25,067 nt of DNA, taken from an uncultured Prevotella sp. (GTDB lineage: Bacteria > Bacteroidota > Bacteroidia > Bacteroidales > Bacteroidaceae). Below, in pieces: positions 1 through 7,170 of the stretch (within the stretch, counting starts at the first letter, position 1; every line of letters starts with the position of its first letter). Both the position numbers and the translations under genes were made by a program. The stretch spans positions 1-25,067 of the forward strand of contig CALFUF010000112.1 in NCBI GenBank assembly GCA_937916405.1, read 5' to 3'. The notes under the pieces were generated by a model. The model saw only the letters and a program-made list of their open reading frames with translations, made no database searches and had not been told where the DNA came from.

Positions 1-1285
1 TCAAACTGTGAACATAGTCGTATTTCAACTCGACGATAGGATCCTCTATCTTCTCGGGATAGACATCGCATATCTCCATCGACACCTTACCGCCAGCCAA
101 CTGCTGACAGAGGATAGCGGCATACTTCAGTGCCTCGATGATGCCATTGGGATCGATACCACGCTCAAAACGGAAGGAGGCATCAGTAGACAGCCCATGA
201 CGACGTGCGGACTTACGAATCCTGGTGGGATGGAAATAGGCACTCTCCAATACCACGTTCTTGGTGGTCTCATAGGTGCCACTACCCTTACCACCGAACA
301 CACCGGCGATACACATCGGCTCCTCAGCGTTACAGATAGCAAGGTCACGGTCAGAGAGTTTATGCTCCACACCATCCAACGTCTGGAAAGGGGTTCCCTC
401 CGGCATGGTCTTCACCACAATACGATGACCCTTTACCATGTCTGCATCGAAGCAGTGTAAGGGCTGTCCAAGTGCCATCATCACATAATTGGTGATGTCC
501 ACAATATTATTAATAGGACGCAGTCCAATGGTTGTCAGTTTGTTCTTCAACCACTCAGGGCTTTCCTTCACGTCACACCCGGTGACGCTCACACATGCAT
601 AACGCTTGCACGCCTCTGTGTTCTCAATCGTCACATCAATAGGAAGGTCGTTATTGTCTACCTTGAAATCGGCTACTGACGGCTTATGGGTTGCTGTCTG
701 ATAACCATTCTGCTTCAACCATGCATACAAGTCACGAGCAACACCCCAATGACTCAAAGCATCCGCACGGTTTGCCGTGATATCCACCTCAATGAGCCAG
801 TCACTCTCCAGATGGTAATACTCAGCGGCAGGCTGACCAACTGGTGCGTTTTCTGGTAAAACAATAATGCCGGAGTGGTCGGTACCAATACCTATCTCGT
901 CCTCGGCACAAATCATACCGTTGGACTCGACACCACGCAATTTGGACTTCTTAATGACAAACTCCTGATCACCGTCATATAATACGCAACCTAAATCAGC
1001 TACGATGACTTTCTGACCAGCGGCGACATTCGGAGCACCACATACAATCTGAGAGGGCTCGCCCTTACCTAAGTCAACGGTCGTCACATGAAGATGATCG
1101 GAATTAGGGTGCATCTCACATGTCAGCACCTTACCCACATACAATCCTTTTAGTCCTCCTTTAATACTCTGTACCTCTTCGAGTGCGTCAACTTCCAGAC
1201 CCGTTGACGTCAATGCGTCACACACCTGCTGTGGTGTGAGGTCAAAGTCCACGTACTCCTTCAACCATTTATAAGATATATTCAT
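1..1285 (-). CDS. pheT: Phenylalanine--tRNA ligase beta subunit, N-terminal part (cut by window edge)
   Basis: This is the cytoplasmic beta subunit of the alpha2-beta2 enzyme that charges tRNA-Phe. About 428 N-terminal codons are present and the rest lies beyond the left edge; the family is usually about 800 residues. The frame starts MNISYKWLKEYVDFDLTP, typical of bacterial PheT. It continues through the tRNA-binding OB-fold region (about residues 40-150) and the B3/B4 editing region, where RPINNIVDITNYVMMALGQP is readable near 466-525. The last residues in the window, KYDYVHSL, are where the B5 domain begins in Bacteroidetes homologues. The ATG at 1283-1285 is the only sensible start. A Bacteroidetes-type promoter lies 33 bases upstream, so the gene is transcribed separately from the caspase gene before it. 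No stop interrupts the parts I translated. Confidence 0.96.
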   Translation of the reverse strand, partial: MNISYKWLKEYVDFDLTPQQVCDALTSTGLEVDALEEVQSIKGGLKGLYVGKVLTCEMHPNSDHLHVTTVDLGKGEPSQIVCGAPNVAAGQKVIVADLGCVLYDGDQEFVIKKSKLRGVESNGMICAEDEIGIGTDHSGIIVLPENAPVGQPAAEYYHLESDWLIEVDITANRADALSHWGVARDLYAWLKQNGYQTATHKPSVADFKVDNNDLPIDVTIENTEACKRYACVSVTGCDVKESPEWLKNKLTTIGLRPINNIVDITNYVMMALGQPLHCFDADMVKGHRIVVKTMPEGTPFQTLDGVEHKLSDRDLAICNAEEPMCIAGVFGGKGSGTYETTKNVVLESAYFHPTRIRKSARRHGLSTDASFRFERGIDPNGIIEALKYAAILCQQLAGGKVSMEICDVYPEKIEDPIVELKYDYVHSL

Positions 1286-1317
1286 TGCAATGATTTATAT
1301 TATTTCGAAATTGAGTG

Positions 1318-1349
1318 CAAAGGTACAAATAAGTGAAGGAAAAACCAAA
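1318..1349 (-). promoter_or_regulatory. Putative pheT promoter, Bacteroidetes type
   Basis: On the minus strand a -7 box TACCTTTG (1318-1325) fits the Bacteroidetes consensus TAnnTTTG. A -33 TTTG (1346-1349) lies 20 bases upstream of it. The -33 box sits inside the hairpin that ends the preceding transcription unit. The leader before the pheT ATG would be about 25 bases. Confidence 0.7.
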
Positions 1350-1364
1350 TTTATTTGAGTTTTT
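1340..1364 (-). terminator. Putative terminator of the caspase unit B
   Basis: An inverted repeat pairs AAAAAC (1340-1345) with GTTTTT (1359-1364) and CAAAT (1346-1350) with ATTTG (1353-1357), with one bulged A at 1358. Read on the minus strand the descending arm ends in a T-run. It lies 18 bases after the stop codon of the caspase gene at 1383. The stem is AT-rich, so it may be a weak terminator. Confidence 0.5.
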
Positions 1365-1382
1365 CTGAGTAAGCAACACTCA

Positions 1383-2936
1383 TTATCTCAATTTCATTTG
1401 TTGCCAACTATTCACCAGTGATTGCGAGGGAATGACAGTGGGTGTCTGCTTCTTGTTGTTGATGACCACAGACTGGCGCTTGACCTGTTTGGTCACATAA
1501 TCCGTCAATGTCCCTAAGTCGACTTCTCCTTTGGTAGCCTGCAGTTCCTTCAACAGATAATAGGTGAACAAGCCATGATGCTTCTCTTCCAACTGATGCG
1601 CCGTCTCGTCACCCTGGGCAGCGGAGAACACCACCATATTACCCCGTGGGGCTTCCTCCTTCACCTTGATGGCGACACCACGACCAGAGGCAAGCATCTG
1701 ATCCTCGCGCTTGGCGCCACTGAAACAGGCATCAAGGAAGACGACGGACGATTTAAGTTTCATCTGTGACAACTCCTGATAGAGTTTCGCCAGGCTATAC
1801 CCTGTCGTCGTGATATCCGATGCATTGCCGTCAACAGGCAACAGATAGGCGCTTGACTGTTTCTCATCAGGGAAACCATGTCCCGCATAGTAGAAGATGA
1901 TGCTCGCATCACCTTCGTAAGCATCAGCAACGGACTTCATCTTGTCCACCGCTTGGATGATATTACCAAAGGTCGCATCTTCATAGAGGTTGATGTTCTT
2001 CTCGGGCAGTCCCAACGCCTTCTGACAGTATTCCTTGAACATCCTTCCATCGTTCAAAGCATAGGGAACAGGAGCATCCGCATAGTTCTCGTTGCAGATG
2101 ATAAAAGCAAAGGTAGTTTCTGCCTTCTGAGTGGCGACTGGGATATTCTTATCCACATCAGAGTCAGGCGCAGGATAGCGGGATACGGCAGGTCCCTTCT
2201 CCTTTTTCTTGTTGGAAGCCAGTACGGTCTCCTCCGTCTTAATCTGGGAGGCATCCTTCAGCGGATTCTTCAGCATCTTCACCTCACCGTCCTGTTTGAC
2301 CATTGCCACATCGTTGGTGAAAGGCTTGGCGTCATCGTAGATGCAGGGAATGATCTCCCTGCCTTGGGCATAATAGCCCCACTTTCCGTTCTTCATGACA
2401 AGGAAGATGTCGTCTGCCGTCAGTTCGAATCTCTCATACTCACAAGGCAGCAATACTGTTCCGTCATAATTATAGGCTCCAACTTGGTCTTGCTGATTCA
2501 CTACCTTCACATATCTTTCTCTATCACTATATGCGCTCTTGTAGATGCATGGAACCATGACCTTGCCCTCAAAGGTCATGACACCACATTCGTTATTGAA
2601 GTTCCCAACTCTAATACCCTCTTTGTAAAGAAGGGTAGAAGGGTTGACATACCGATATTGACAGGGAATGATGATATTTCCCTCATAATCAGTAAGCCCC
2701 ATCTTCTTGTTGGCATCTGTAATGGCAATATAGTACAGGTGCTTATTTGAACCTAGGTTCCGCCTCACCTCTTCTCTGGAGTCCGCAAGATATGCAGACA
2801 CCGTCTTACAGGTATAACCTTTCTCCTTCAAACGTGGTATCGTAGTATGATACGCAACGGTAAGAGGATCTTTCTCCTGTGCATAGACACTACCGAAAGT
2901 ACAGGTCAGCAGAAGAAGTAACAAACGTCGTCTCAT
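1383..2936 (-). CDS. Exported WG-repeat caspase-like protease (peptidase C14), catalytic pair intact
   Basis: A 517-residue protein with a signal peptide (MRRRLLLLLLTCTFGSVYAQ). Residues about 70-250 hold WG-type repeats (for example KWGYYAQGREIIPCIYDD), a predicted binding platform. The caspase-like domain spans about 276-510. It has the expected dyad, His353 in YYAGHG and Cys404 in DACFSG; the Asp two residues before the Cys is the position that gives metacaspases their preference for Arg/Lys, so cleavage after basic residues is my inference. DSDVDKNIP, just before the domain, recurs in the two paralogues in this window. The gene follows the pseudo-caspase gene after 6 bases and is probably co-transcribed. 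Location is periplasmic or secreted if the signal peptide works. The substrate is unknown. Confidence 0.9.
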   Translation of the reverse strand: MRRRLLLLLLTCTFGSVYAQEKDPLTVAYHTTIPRLKEKGYTCKTVSAYLADSREEVRRNLGSNKHLYYIAITDANKKMGLTDYEGNIIIPCQYRYVNPSTLLYKEGIRVGNFNNECGVMTFEGKVMVPCIYKSAYSDRERYVKVVNQQDQVGAYNYDGTVLLPCEYERFELTADDIFLVMKNGKWGYYAQGREIIPCIYDDAKPFTNDVAMVKQDGEVKMLKNPLKDASQIKTEETVLASNKKKEKGPAVSRYPAPDSDVDKNIPVATQKAETTFAFIICNENYADAPVPYALNDGRMFKEYCQKALGLPEKNINLYEDATFGNIIQAVDKMKSVADAYEGDASIIFYYAGHGFPDEKQSSAYLLPVDGNASDITTTGYSLAKLYQELSQMKLKSSVVFLDACFSGAKREDQMLASGRGVAIKVKEEAPRGNMVVFSAAQGDETAHQLEEKHHGLFTYYLLKELQATKGEVDLGTLTDYVTKQVKRQSVVINNKKQTPTVIPSQSLVNSWQQMKLR

Positions 2937-2942
2937 ACACTC

Positions 2943-5588
2943 TTAGAATTTTAGGTTTTGCCACTTCTCCTCCATATCCATAGAGACAGACTGTTGAGGA
3001 GTCTGCATCTGGTCGTAGCGTTTCAGCACCTCCTTGCGTGTCCATTTTGAAGCATTGTCAATGAGCGCCTTGGCAGTTATCTCTCCTTTGGTTTGTTGCA
3101 ACTGCTGCAGGATGCCGAAGGTGAAGAGCCCATGTCCATAGTCCTGACTGGCGTATGCCGTCTCATCGTCCATACTACTCATGCAGATAATCGTCTTCCC
3201 TTGTGCTGTCAACTGCTTAGGTGCAATCTGCACGCCACGTGCCTCTGCCAACATCTTACCGTTGCGGTCTGTATTCGAGAATGGAGCATCGAGGATGGCA
3301 AGGGTATAGGCTGTGTTCATGCCGTTCAATGTCTTCTGCAGTTCCGACACTTGATAGCCCGTTGAACCCAGTGTTGCCTGCGAGGCATCAGAGGGTAGCA
3401 AGTAGCGTTCCTTCGTCTGGTTGTCGGTGGCACCCAGTCCTGCGAAGTAGAAAATAATCTTTGCCTCGCCCTCATAGACCTCAGCGATGTCCTTCATCTT
3501 CTTCATGGCACTCACGATGTTGCCATACGTCGCATCCTCAAAGTAACGCACGTTCTTCTCCGGTACACCAATCGTCTTCTTACAATACTCCGCAAATACC
3601 TTGCCGTCGTTGATGGCGAAGTCGGCGCCATTCAGATGAGTATAGTTCTCGTTGGCGAAGATGAAGGCGAAGAGGTTCTCGTCGCTCTTCGTGGTCTGGG
3701 GGATATCGGTATCAACACCTTTTCCTAACGAAGCCCCGCCTGCCACCTTCAACGACGTTCCCTTCAAGGGATTCGTCAGCAGAGAGGTCACACCGTTTTT
3801 GGTCACCTGAGCCACTCCGTCGCTGAAATCCGTCACTTGCTCATATTCTGCTGGTACGACGATCTTACCTGTCGCATCCATATATCCCCACTTATTACTG
3901 TTAGTGCAGAAAGCCGCCAGTCCGTCTGCAACATAGTTTATCATTTTATAGTCAAACCCTGTCATAAAGACTCGCTTCCCTGCATCAAAAAGGGCATAGC
4001 GGGCACTGCTGGGTGCTTGCTCCCAGAATTTATCTTCCTTTGTCTTAAAACGACCACCTTCACCTATCACATAGATATTGCTACGTCTGTCAGCACTATC
4101 CAACTGTACAAGGTAGGTGTATTTCATCTCCAATATTTCTTTTCCATCCCTTCCGAGCAGCCCCACAGCGTCATCGTCTGTCCATCCACGCCCTTGCTCG
4201 AAGTTCTTGCCTATCATGACATAATCCTTGGTCTGAAACCCAAAGAAATCAAGATGACCATATTTGATGGGGGTAATCTCCTTCTGTTGGTTGATATCAT
4301 AAAGTCCTGAGAACTTATTGCCTCGTCCACCATTTTTCCTGACTATCCAAATTCCTTTTTTAAACCATTCAGTATCTTCATCGTTGAGTTGCATAAAATC
4401 CAAGTAGCGGCAAGGTATTACTTCTTTCTGTTTGCCATAGTCATACACACCTCCCTGACCCCATTTTGCCACTTGGCACAATGTCGTTCCTTCAATCAAG
4501 AATGAGCCTAAATCGTATTTACAAGGTACTATTTCCCGATGTGCAACAAGGTCATAGACTCCCCATCGCCCATTTTTCGCAACTTCAACGTACCGTTCCT
4601 CCAACATTTCTTCAATGCGCTCGTAGGAGCCTAATGGCAACACCGTTTCACCCGTTTTGGACACCACACCCATCTTCCCGTTTTGGACCAGAATCGAATA
4701 GTCGGCTGTTTCCTTCAAGGGGTATCTTCCATCCTGAGGTACTTCCGGCAATTTAATCTCTTTTTTTAGTTCTGCCAGCGTATGTTTTATGCTTCCATCT
4801 TCATCTTTATCTCCATTGATCAATGCCTTCTCAAACCAGTTAATCGCCTGCGGATAGTCGAGTTCCGCACCATAGACATCATTACTATATATAAATCCCA
4901 AGTTCGCCATGGCACCTACATTTCCTTGGTCTGCGGCCTTCTTAAGCCAATAGATGGCTTTTGAGGGGTCTTTATCTACACCTTCGCCTATCACATACAT
5001 GTAGCCTATTGTTTTTTGAGATTCAACATCACCCTGATTGGCTGCCTTCTCGTACCAATAGGCAGCCTTCGATGCGTTCTTTTCCGTTCCGTTTCCGTCA
5101 CGGTACATTCCTGCCACAGACCACTGTGATGCTGTATTGCCACCCTCAGCCGACTTCAGCCACCAGTAGAAGGCCTTATTCTTGTCTTTCTCTACGCCAT
5201 AACCATTACTGTAGCAATATGCCAACACATTCTGGGCACCTTGGTAGCCATGCTCTGCAGAACGGGTCAGCCAATAAAGATATCCTTTCGATGGAAACAC
5301 ATGACTGTTGGCAACCCTTTCCTCTGCGACAGCATCACCAGCCTTGGCGGCAGTGATATATTGGTCGTACTGCTCTTGCTTCTCTATCTCACCCACCGAC
5401 GAAGGAGGAGGGGTATTGGAAGTGGGTTGTTGCGACTGAACCGTCCGTTGCAGTATTGTTTGAACAGCCTGCTGACTGCTGTTGGTCGTTGTCTGCTGTA
5501 CACCACGTTGGCGTTTCTTTGCCTGCCCCATCGCCACCGATGTGACCATCATCAATGCGATTAGTAAAAATAGTTTTGTCTTCATCAT
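2943..5588 (-). CDS. Exported Sel1- and WG-repeat protein with a degenerate caspase domain (pseudo-caspase)
   Basis: About 881 residues. I start at the ATG at 5586-5588, since the TTG further upstream (5597) only adds three residues; the signal peptide MMKTKLFLLIALMMVTSVAMGQ follows. A Gln/Thr-rich linker leads into several Sel1-like repeats (about residues 75-280, for example AAYWYEKAANQGDVESQKTIGYMY), then WG repeats (about 295-630), then a caspase-fold domain (about 645-880). The domain keeps the fold markers but lacks both catalytic residues: the usual AGHG reads AGLG (Leu718) and DACFSG reads DAPFSN (Pro769). It is therefore predicted to be inactive as a protease and may act as a scaffold, decoy or regulator of the intact caspase encoded 6 bases downstream. 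The frame is open throughout, so this is not simple decay. Confidence 0.88.
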   Translation of the reverse strand: MMKTKLFLLIALMMVTSVAMGQAKKRQRGVQQTTTNSSQQAVQTILQRTVQSQQPTSNTPPPSSVGEIEKQEQYDQYITAAKAGDAVAEERVANSHVFPSKGYLYWLTRSAEHGYQGAQNVLAYCYSNGYGVEKDKNKAFYWWLKSAEGGNTASQWSVAGMYRDGNGTEKNASKAAYWYEKAANQGDVESQKTIGYMYVIGEGVDKDPSKAIYWLKKAADQGNVGAMANLGFIYSNDVYGAELDYPQAINWFEKALINGDKDEDGSIKHTLAELKKEIKLPEVPQDGRYPLKETADYSILVQNGKMGVVSKTGETVLPLGSYERIEEMLEERYVEVAKNGRWGVYDLVAHREIVPCKYDLGSFLIEGTTLCQVAKWGQGGVYDYGKQKEVIPCRYLDFMQLNDEDTEWFKKGIWIVRKNGGRGNKFSGLYDINQQKEITPIKYGHLDFFGFQTKDYVMIGKNFEQGRGWTDDDAVGLLGRDGKEILEMKYTYLVQLDSADRRSNIYVIGEGGRFKTKEDKFWEQAPSSARYALFDAGKRVFMTGFDYKMINYVADGLAAFCTNSNKWGYMDATGKIVVPAEYEQVTDFSDGVAQVTKNGVTSLLTNPLKGTSLKVAGGASLGKGVDTDIPQTTKSDENLFAFIFANENYTHLNGADFAINDGKVFAEYCKKTIGVPEKNVRYFEDATYGNIVSAMKKMKDIAEVYEGEAKIIFYFAGLGATDNQTKERYLLPSDASQATLGSTGYQVSELQKTLNGMNTAYTLAILDAPFSNTDRNGKMLAEARGVQIAPKQLTAQGKTIICMSSMDDETAYASQDYGHGLFTFGILQQLQQTKGEITAKALIDNASKWTRKEVLKRYDQMQTPQQSVSMDMEEKWQNLKF

Positions 5589-5610
5589 TATCTTCAATTC
5601 TAGGTTATTG

Positions 5611-5823
5611 TCAGTTTTGTTTTGCTTGCAACTCCCTGACGACCTCGTCTACCACATACAGGTCACCATAGAGATAAAGACCAGATTCCGGCTGGTGCAG
5701 TCGATTACAGGTGTTGCTATTATAAAATATGTCAAATGCCTGTTCTGGTGAGACATTCAACCGCTCCGACAGGCGAGCGATAATACGCCCTATTTTTGTC
5801 CATAGTAATGAGTCTTGCAGCAT
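5611..5823 (-). CDS. Small DUF3791-like protein, downstream partner of the DUF3990 gene
   Basis: A 70-residue protein with no signal peptide or membrane segment, so probably cytoplasmic. The middle (SPEQAFDIFYNSNTCNRLHQ) and end (GLYLYGDLYVVDEVVRELQ) resemble the small DUF3791 proteins that are commonly encoded next to DUF3990 genes. The assignment rests on remembered family patterns. The gene starts 4 bases after the DUF3990 stop and ends about 22 bases before the pseudo-caspase start, so it links the cassette to the caspase genes in one apparent transcript. An antitoxin or accessory role is possible but is inference. Confidence 0.7.
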   Translation of the reverse strand: MLQDSLLWTKIGRIIARLSERLNVSPEQAFDIFYNSNTCNRLHQPESGLYLYGDLYVVDEVVRELQAKQN

Positions 5824-5827
5824 AATC

Positions 5828-6322
5828 CTATTTTGCTAAATCGTTTAAAGGTTCACTAGTTACAAAATGCAGACATTCATCAATAATGTTCTGGTTCAAA
5901 ATACATATTTGATTATTAGGCTGGTGCATGGACAAACGACGAAGAGCCATCTCCTCAGTAATATCACCGTTGAGATAAAATTCTATAGTATCCACCACAC
6001 GGTCATCTGCCACACCTCCTTCTATAATGTCATAATCACTCCAAGGTTTTAGCCCGTTCCTACTTTGAGCAATAAAATGCAACCAGTCGGCATCATAGGC
6101 TACAAATTGTTTATATCGGAATCCTACAAGTTTACGGTTATCCAACTCATAGATATTCAGCCACTGAGGAAGACCAATGTTGGCAATACGGGTTGCCCAC
6201 TCAACGGCTTGTTGGCGCATCTCCGTCAAATAGAATCCTTTGCCGAAGTCAAGATTATCACGCCCCACTGCACAAAGAGGCTGAGCGACGACAGATGTTC
6301 CACCATGGTAGACCTTTCTCAT
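5828..6322 (-). CDS. DUF3990 protein, ADP-ribosyltransferase-like fold; candidate toxin
   Basis: A 164-residue protein with no signal peptide. The N-terminus carries the DUF3990 signature: YHGG (residues 5-8) followed by LDFGKGFYLT (24-33) and a nearby AVEWA. The family is placed in the ADP-ribosyltransferase clan, where such His and Tyr positions line the NAD pocket, so NAD-dependent modification of a target is a reasonable prediction. The candidate catalytic acid further on (the DTIEFYLNGDITEE region) cannot be assigned with certainty. It overlaps the upstream DUF3791 gene by four bases (ATGA) and is followed after 4 bases by a second small DUF3791-like gene, a compact toxin-antitoxin-like layout. 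Target and toxicity are unknown. Confidence 0.78.
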   Translation of the reverse strand: MRKVYHGGTSVVAQPLCAVGRDNLDFGKGFYLTEMRQQAVEWATRIANIGLPQWLNIYELDNRKLVGFRYKQFVAYDADWLHFIAQSRNGLKPWSDYDIIEGGVADDRVVDTIEFYLNGDITEEMALRRLSMHQPNNQICILNQNIIDECLHFVTSEPLNDLAK

Positions 6323-6570
6323 GCTGTAGCCTCCTTTCTCATAGCCTCCAATCTCTCCAAGGTCTCTAGTACCTCATTGACAACATACTCACGGCTCTGG
6401 GTATGTACGGGATCAAGTCGCTTTACATACTCCTGTATTAATCCTACTCGCTTCATACGGTCAAACATTTCCTTAAAAGTCGCACCTGTCTTCTTCGCCG
6501 TTGCCTCTATACATAAAGACGCAAATGCCAACCGCACTTCCAATTCCGAGAGTCCTATTCTTTCTGTCAT
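6319..6570 (-). CDS. DUF3791 family small protein; candidate antitoxin
   Basis: An 83-residue cytoplasmic protein, first gene of unit B. The stretch SLCIEATAKKTGATFKEMFDRMKRVGL followed later by SREYVVNEVLETL matches the usual DUF3791 pattern, a short helical protein found beside DUF3990. Its last codon overlaps the DUF3990 start by four bases, so the two are probably translationally coupled with this protein made first, as is common for antitoxins. A promoter with both -7 and -33 boxes lies just upstream. The antitoxin role is inference from gene order and family association. Confidence 0.75.
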   Translation of the reverse strand: MTERIGLSELEVRLAFASLCIEATAKKTGATFKEMFDRMKRVGLIQEYVKRLDPVHTQSREYVVNEVLETLERLEAMRKEATA

Positions 6571-6595
6571 AGTACCAAATATAATTTCTTGATGG

Positions 6596-6626
6596 CAAAG
6601 TTACGAATAAACGAAGAAAAAAGCAA
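6596..6626 (-). promoter_or_regulatory. Putative promoter of unit B (DUF3791/DUF3990/caspases)
   Basis: The minus strand carries a -7 box TAACTTTG (6596-6603) and a TTG (6624-6626) separated by 20 bases, the Bacteroidetes housekeeping promoter layout. The leader to the ATG at 6570 would be about 20 bases. The TTG lies in the hairpin that ends unit A. Confidence 0.68.
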
Positions 6627-6644
6627 GAGAATCTTGACTTTTTT
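6617..6644 (-). terminator. Putative terminator of unit A
   Basis: AAAAAAG (6617-6623) pairs with CTTTTTT (6638-6644) and CAAGA (6624-6628) with TCTTG (6632-6636), with loop GAA and one bulged A at 6637. Read on the minus strand the hairpin ends in a run of six T. It lies 12 bases after the stop of the gene at 6657. Confidence 0.6.
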
Positions 6645-6656
6645 AAGTGAGGGTAT

Positions 6657-7124
6657 TTAAGACTTTAGTCTCTTTGTATAAACCCATAGGGCAATGCCCA
6701 AAAGGATGATGATAGCGTATAGAATCAAATAACGCATCTTATTGCCTGCCTCGAAAGAGAGGTAGAACCAAGCGAGGTTCAGGAGAAAGATGACAAGACC
6801 GCCACAGATACAGATGACACTTGACAGAACCGTACGGTTTAATGGGGTGTCAGAAGTGCGGTACTTGAAAACCTCCTTGAAGATATAGACGGTGGTGGTG
6901 AGGGAGACGAGAGCGCACACGGCAAAACCTATCGTCCATTTCAGTTGTCGCTGCTCTTTCTCCTCGGTCAACCGCTGCCGCAACTGTTCATGTTTCTCAA
7001 TAAGTGCGCGTTCGTCGTCAGTCAAATACGACCCATACAGGCTGTCCAAATTGACTTCCTGCGCTGTCGCCATCATGGCTACCATCAATGACAAAAGAAA
7101 TGTCTGTAGCCTTGTTTTTATCAT
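6657..7124 (-). CDS. Small membrane protein of unknown function, last gene of unit A
   Basis: I do not recognise the family. The 155-residue product starts with a signal peptide or signal anchor (MIKTRLQTFLLSLMVAMMATAQ). A charged, probably coiled-coil stretch (about residues 30-60, TDDERALIEKHEQLRQRLTEEKEQRQ) follows, then three hydrophobic segments: about 64-84, 98-121 and 131-150. The likely layout is a periplasmic coiled coil followed by three inner-membrane helices. An AGGAGG lies only 2 bases before the ATG, closer than is ideal. It starts 46 bases after the Sel1-caspase stop with no -7 box between, and a terminator follows, so it belongs to unit A and may anchor or regulate the caspase. 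Confidence 0.8.
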   Translation of the reverse strand: MIKTRLQTFLLSLMVAMMATAQEVNLDSLYGSYLTDDERALIEKHEQLRQRLTEEKEQRQLKWTIGFAVCALVSLTTTVYIFKEVFKYRTSDTPLNRTVLSSVICICGGLVIFLLNLAWFYLSFEAGNKMRYLILYAIIILLGIALWVYTKRLKS

Positions 7125-7170
7125 CTCCTCCTATTTAAGTATTATGTATTTTCTGCCTTCATAAATCATG

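Noticed and set aside
1878..2750. Long open frame of 290 codons on the plus strand
   Set aside because: It lies antisense to the WG-repeat caspase gene, has no recognisable domain, and its codons mirror the real gene. No promoter or start context supports it.
2943..3660. Idea that the changed catalytic residues of the large caspase homologue are sequencing errors
   Set aside because: Two separate sites are changed by different codons, the frame is intact, and neighbouring residues of each motif also differ, so an error is unlikely.
5611..6570. Idea that the two DUF3791-like genes are pieces of one broken gene
   Set aside because: Their sequences correspond to different whole small proteins, each with its own start and stop, and the DUF3990 gene between them is intact and tightly spaced.
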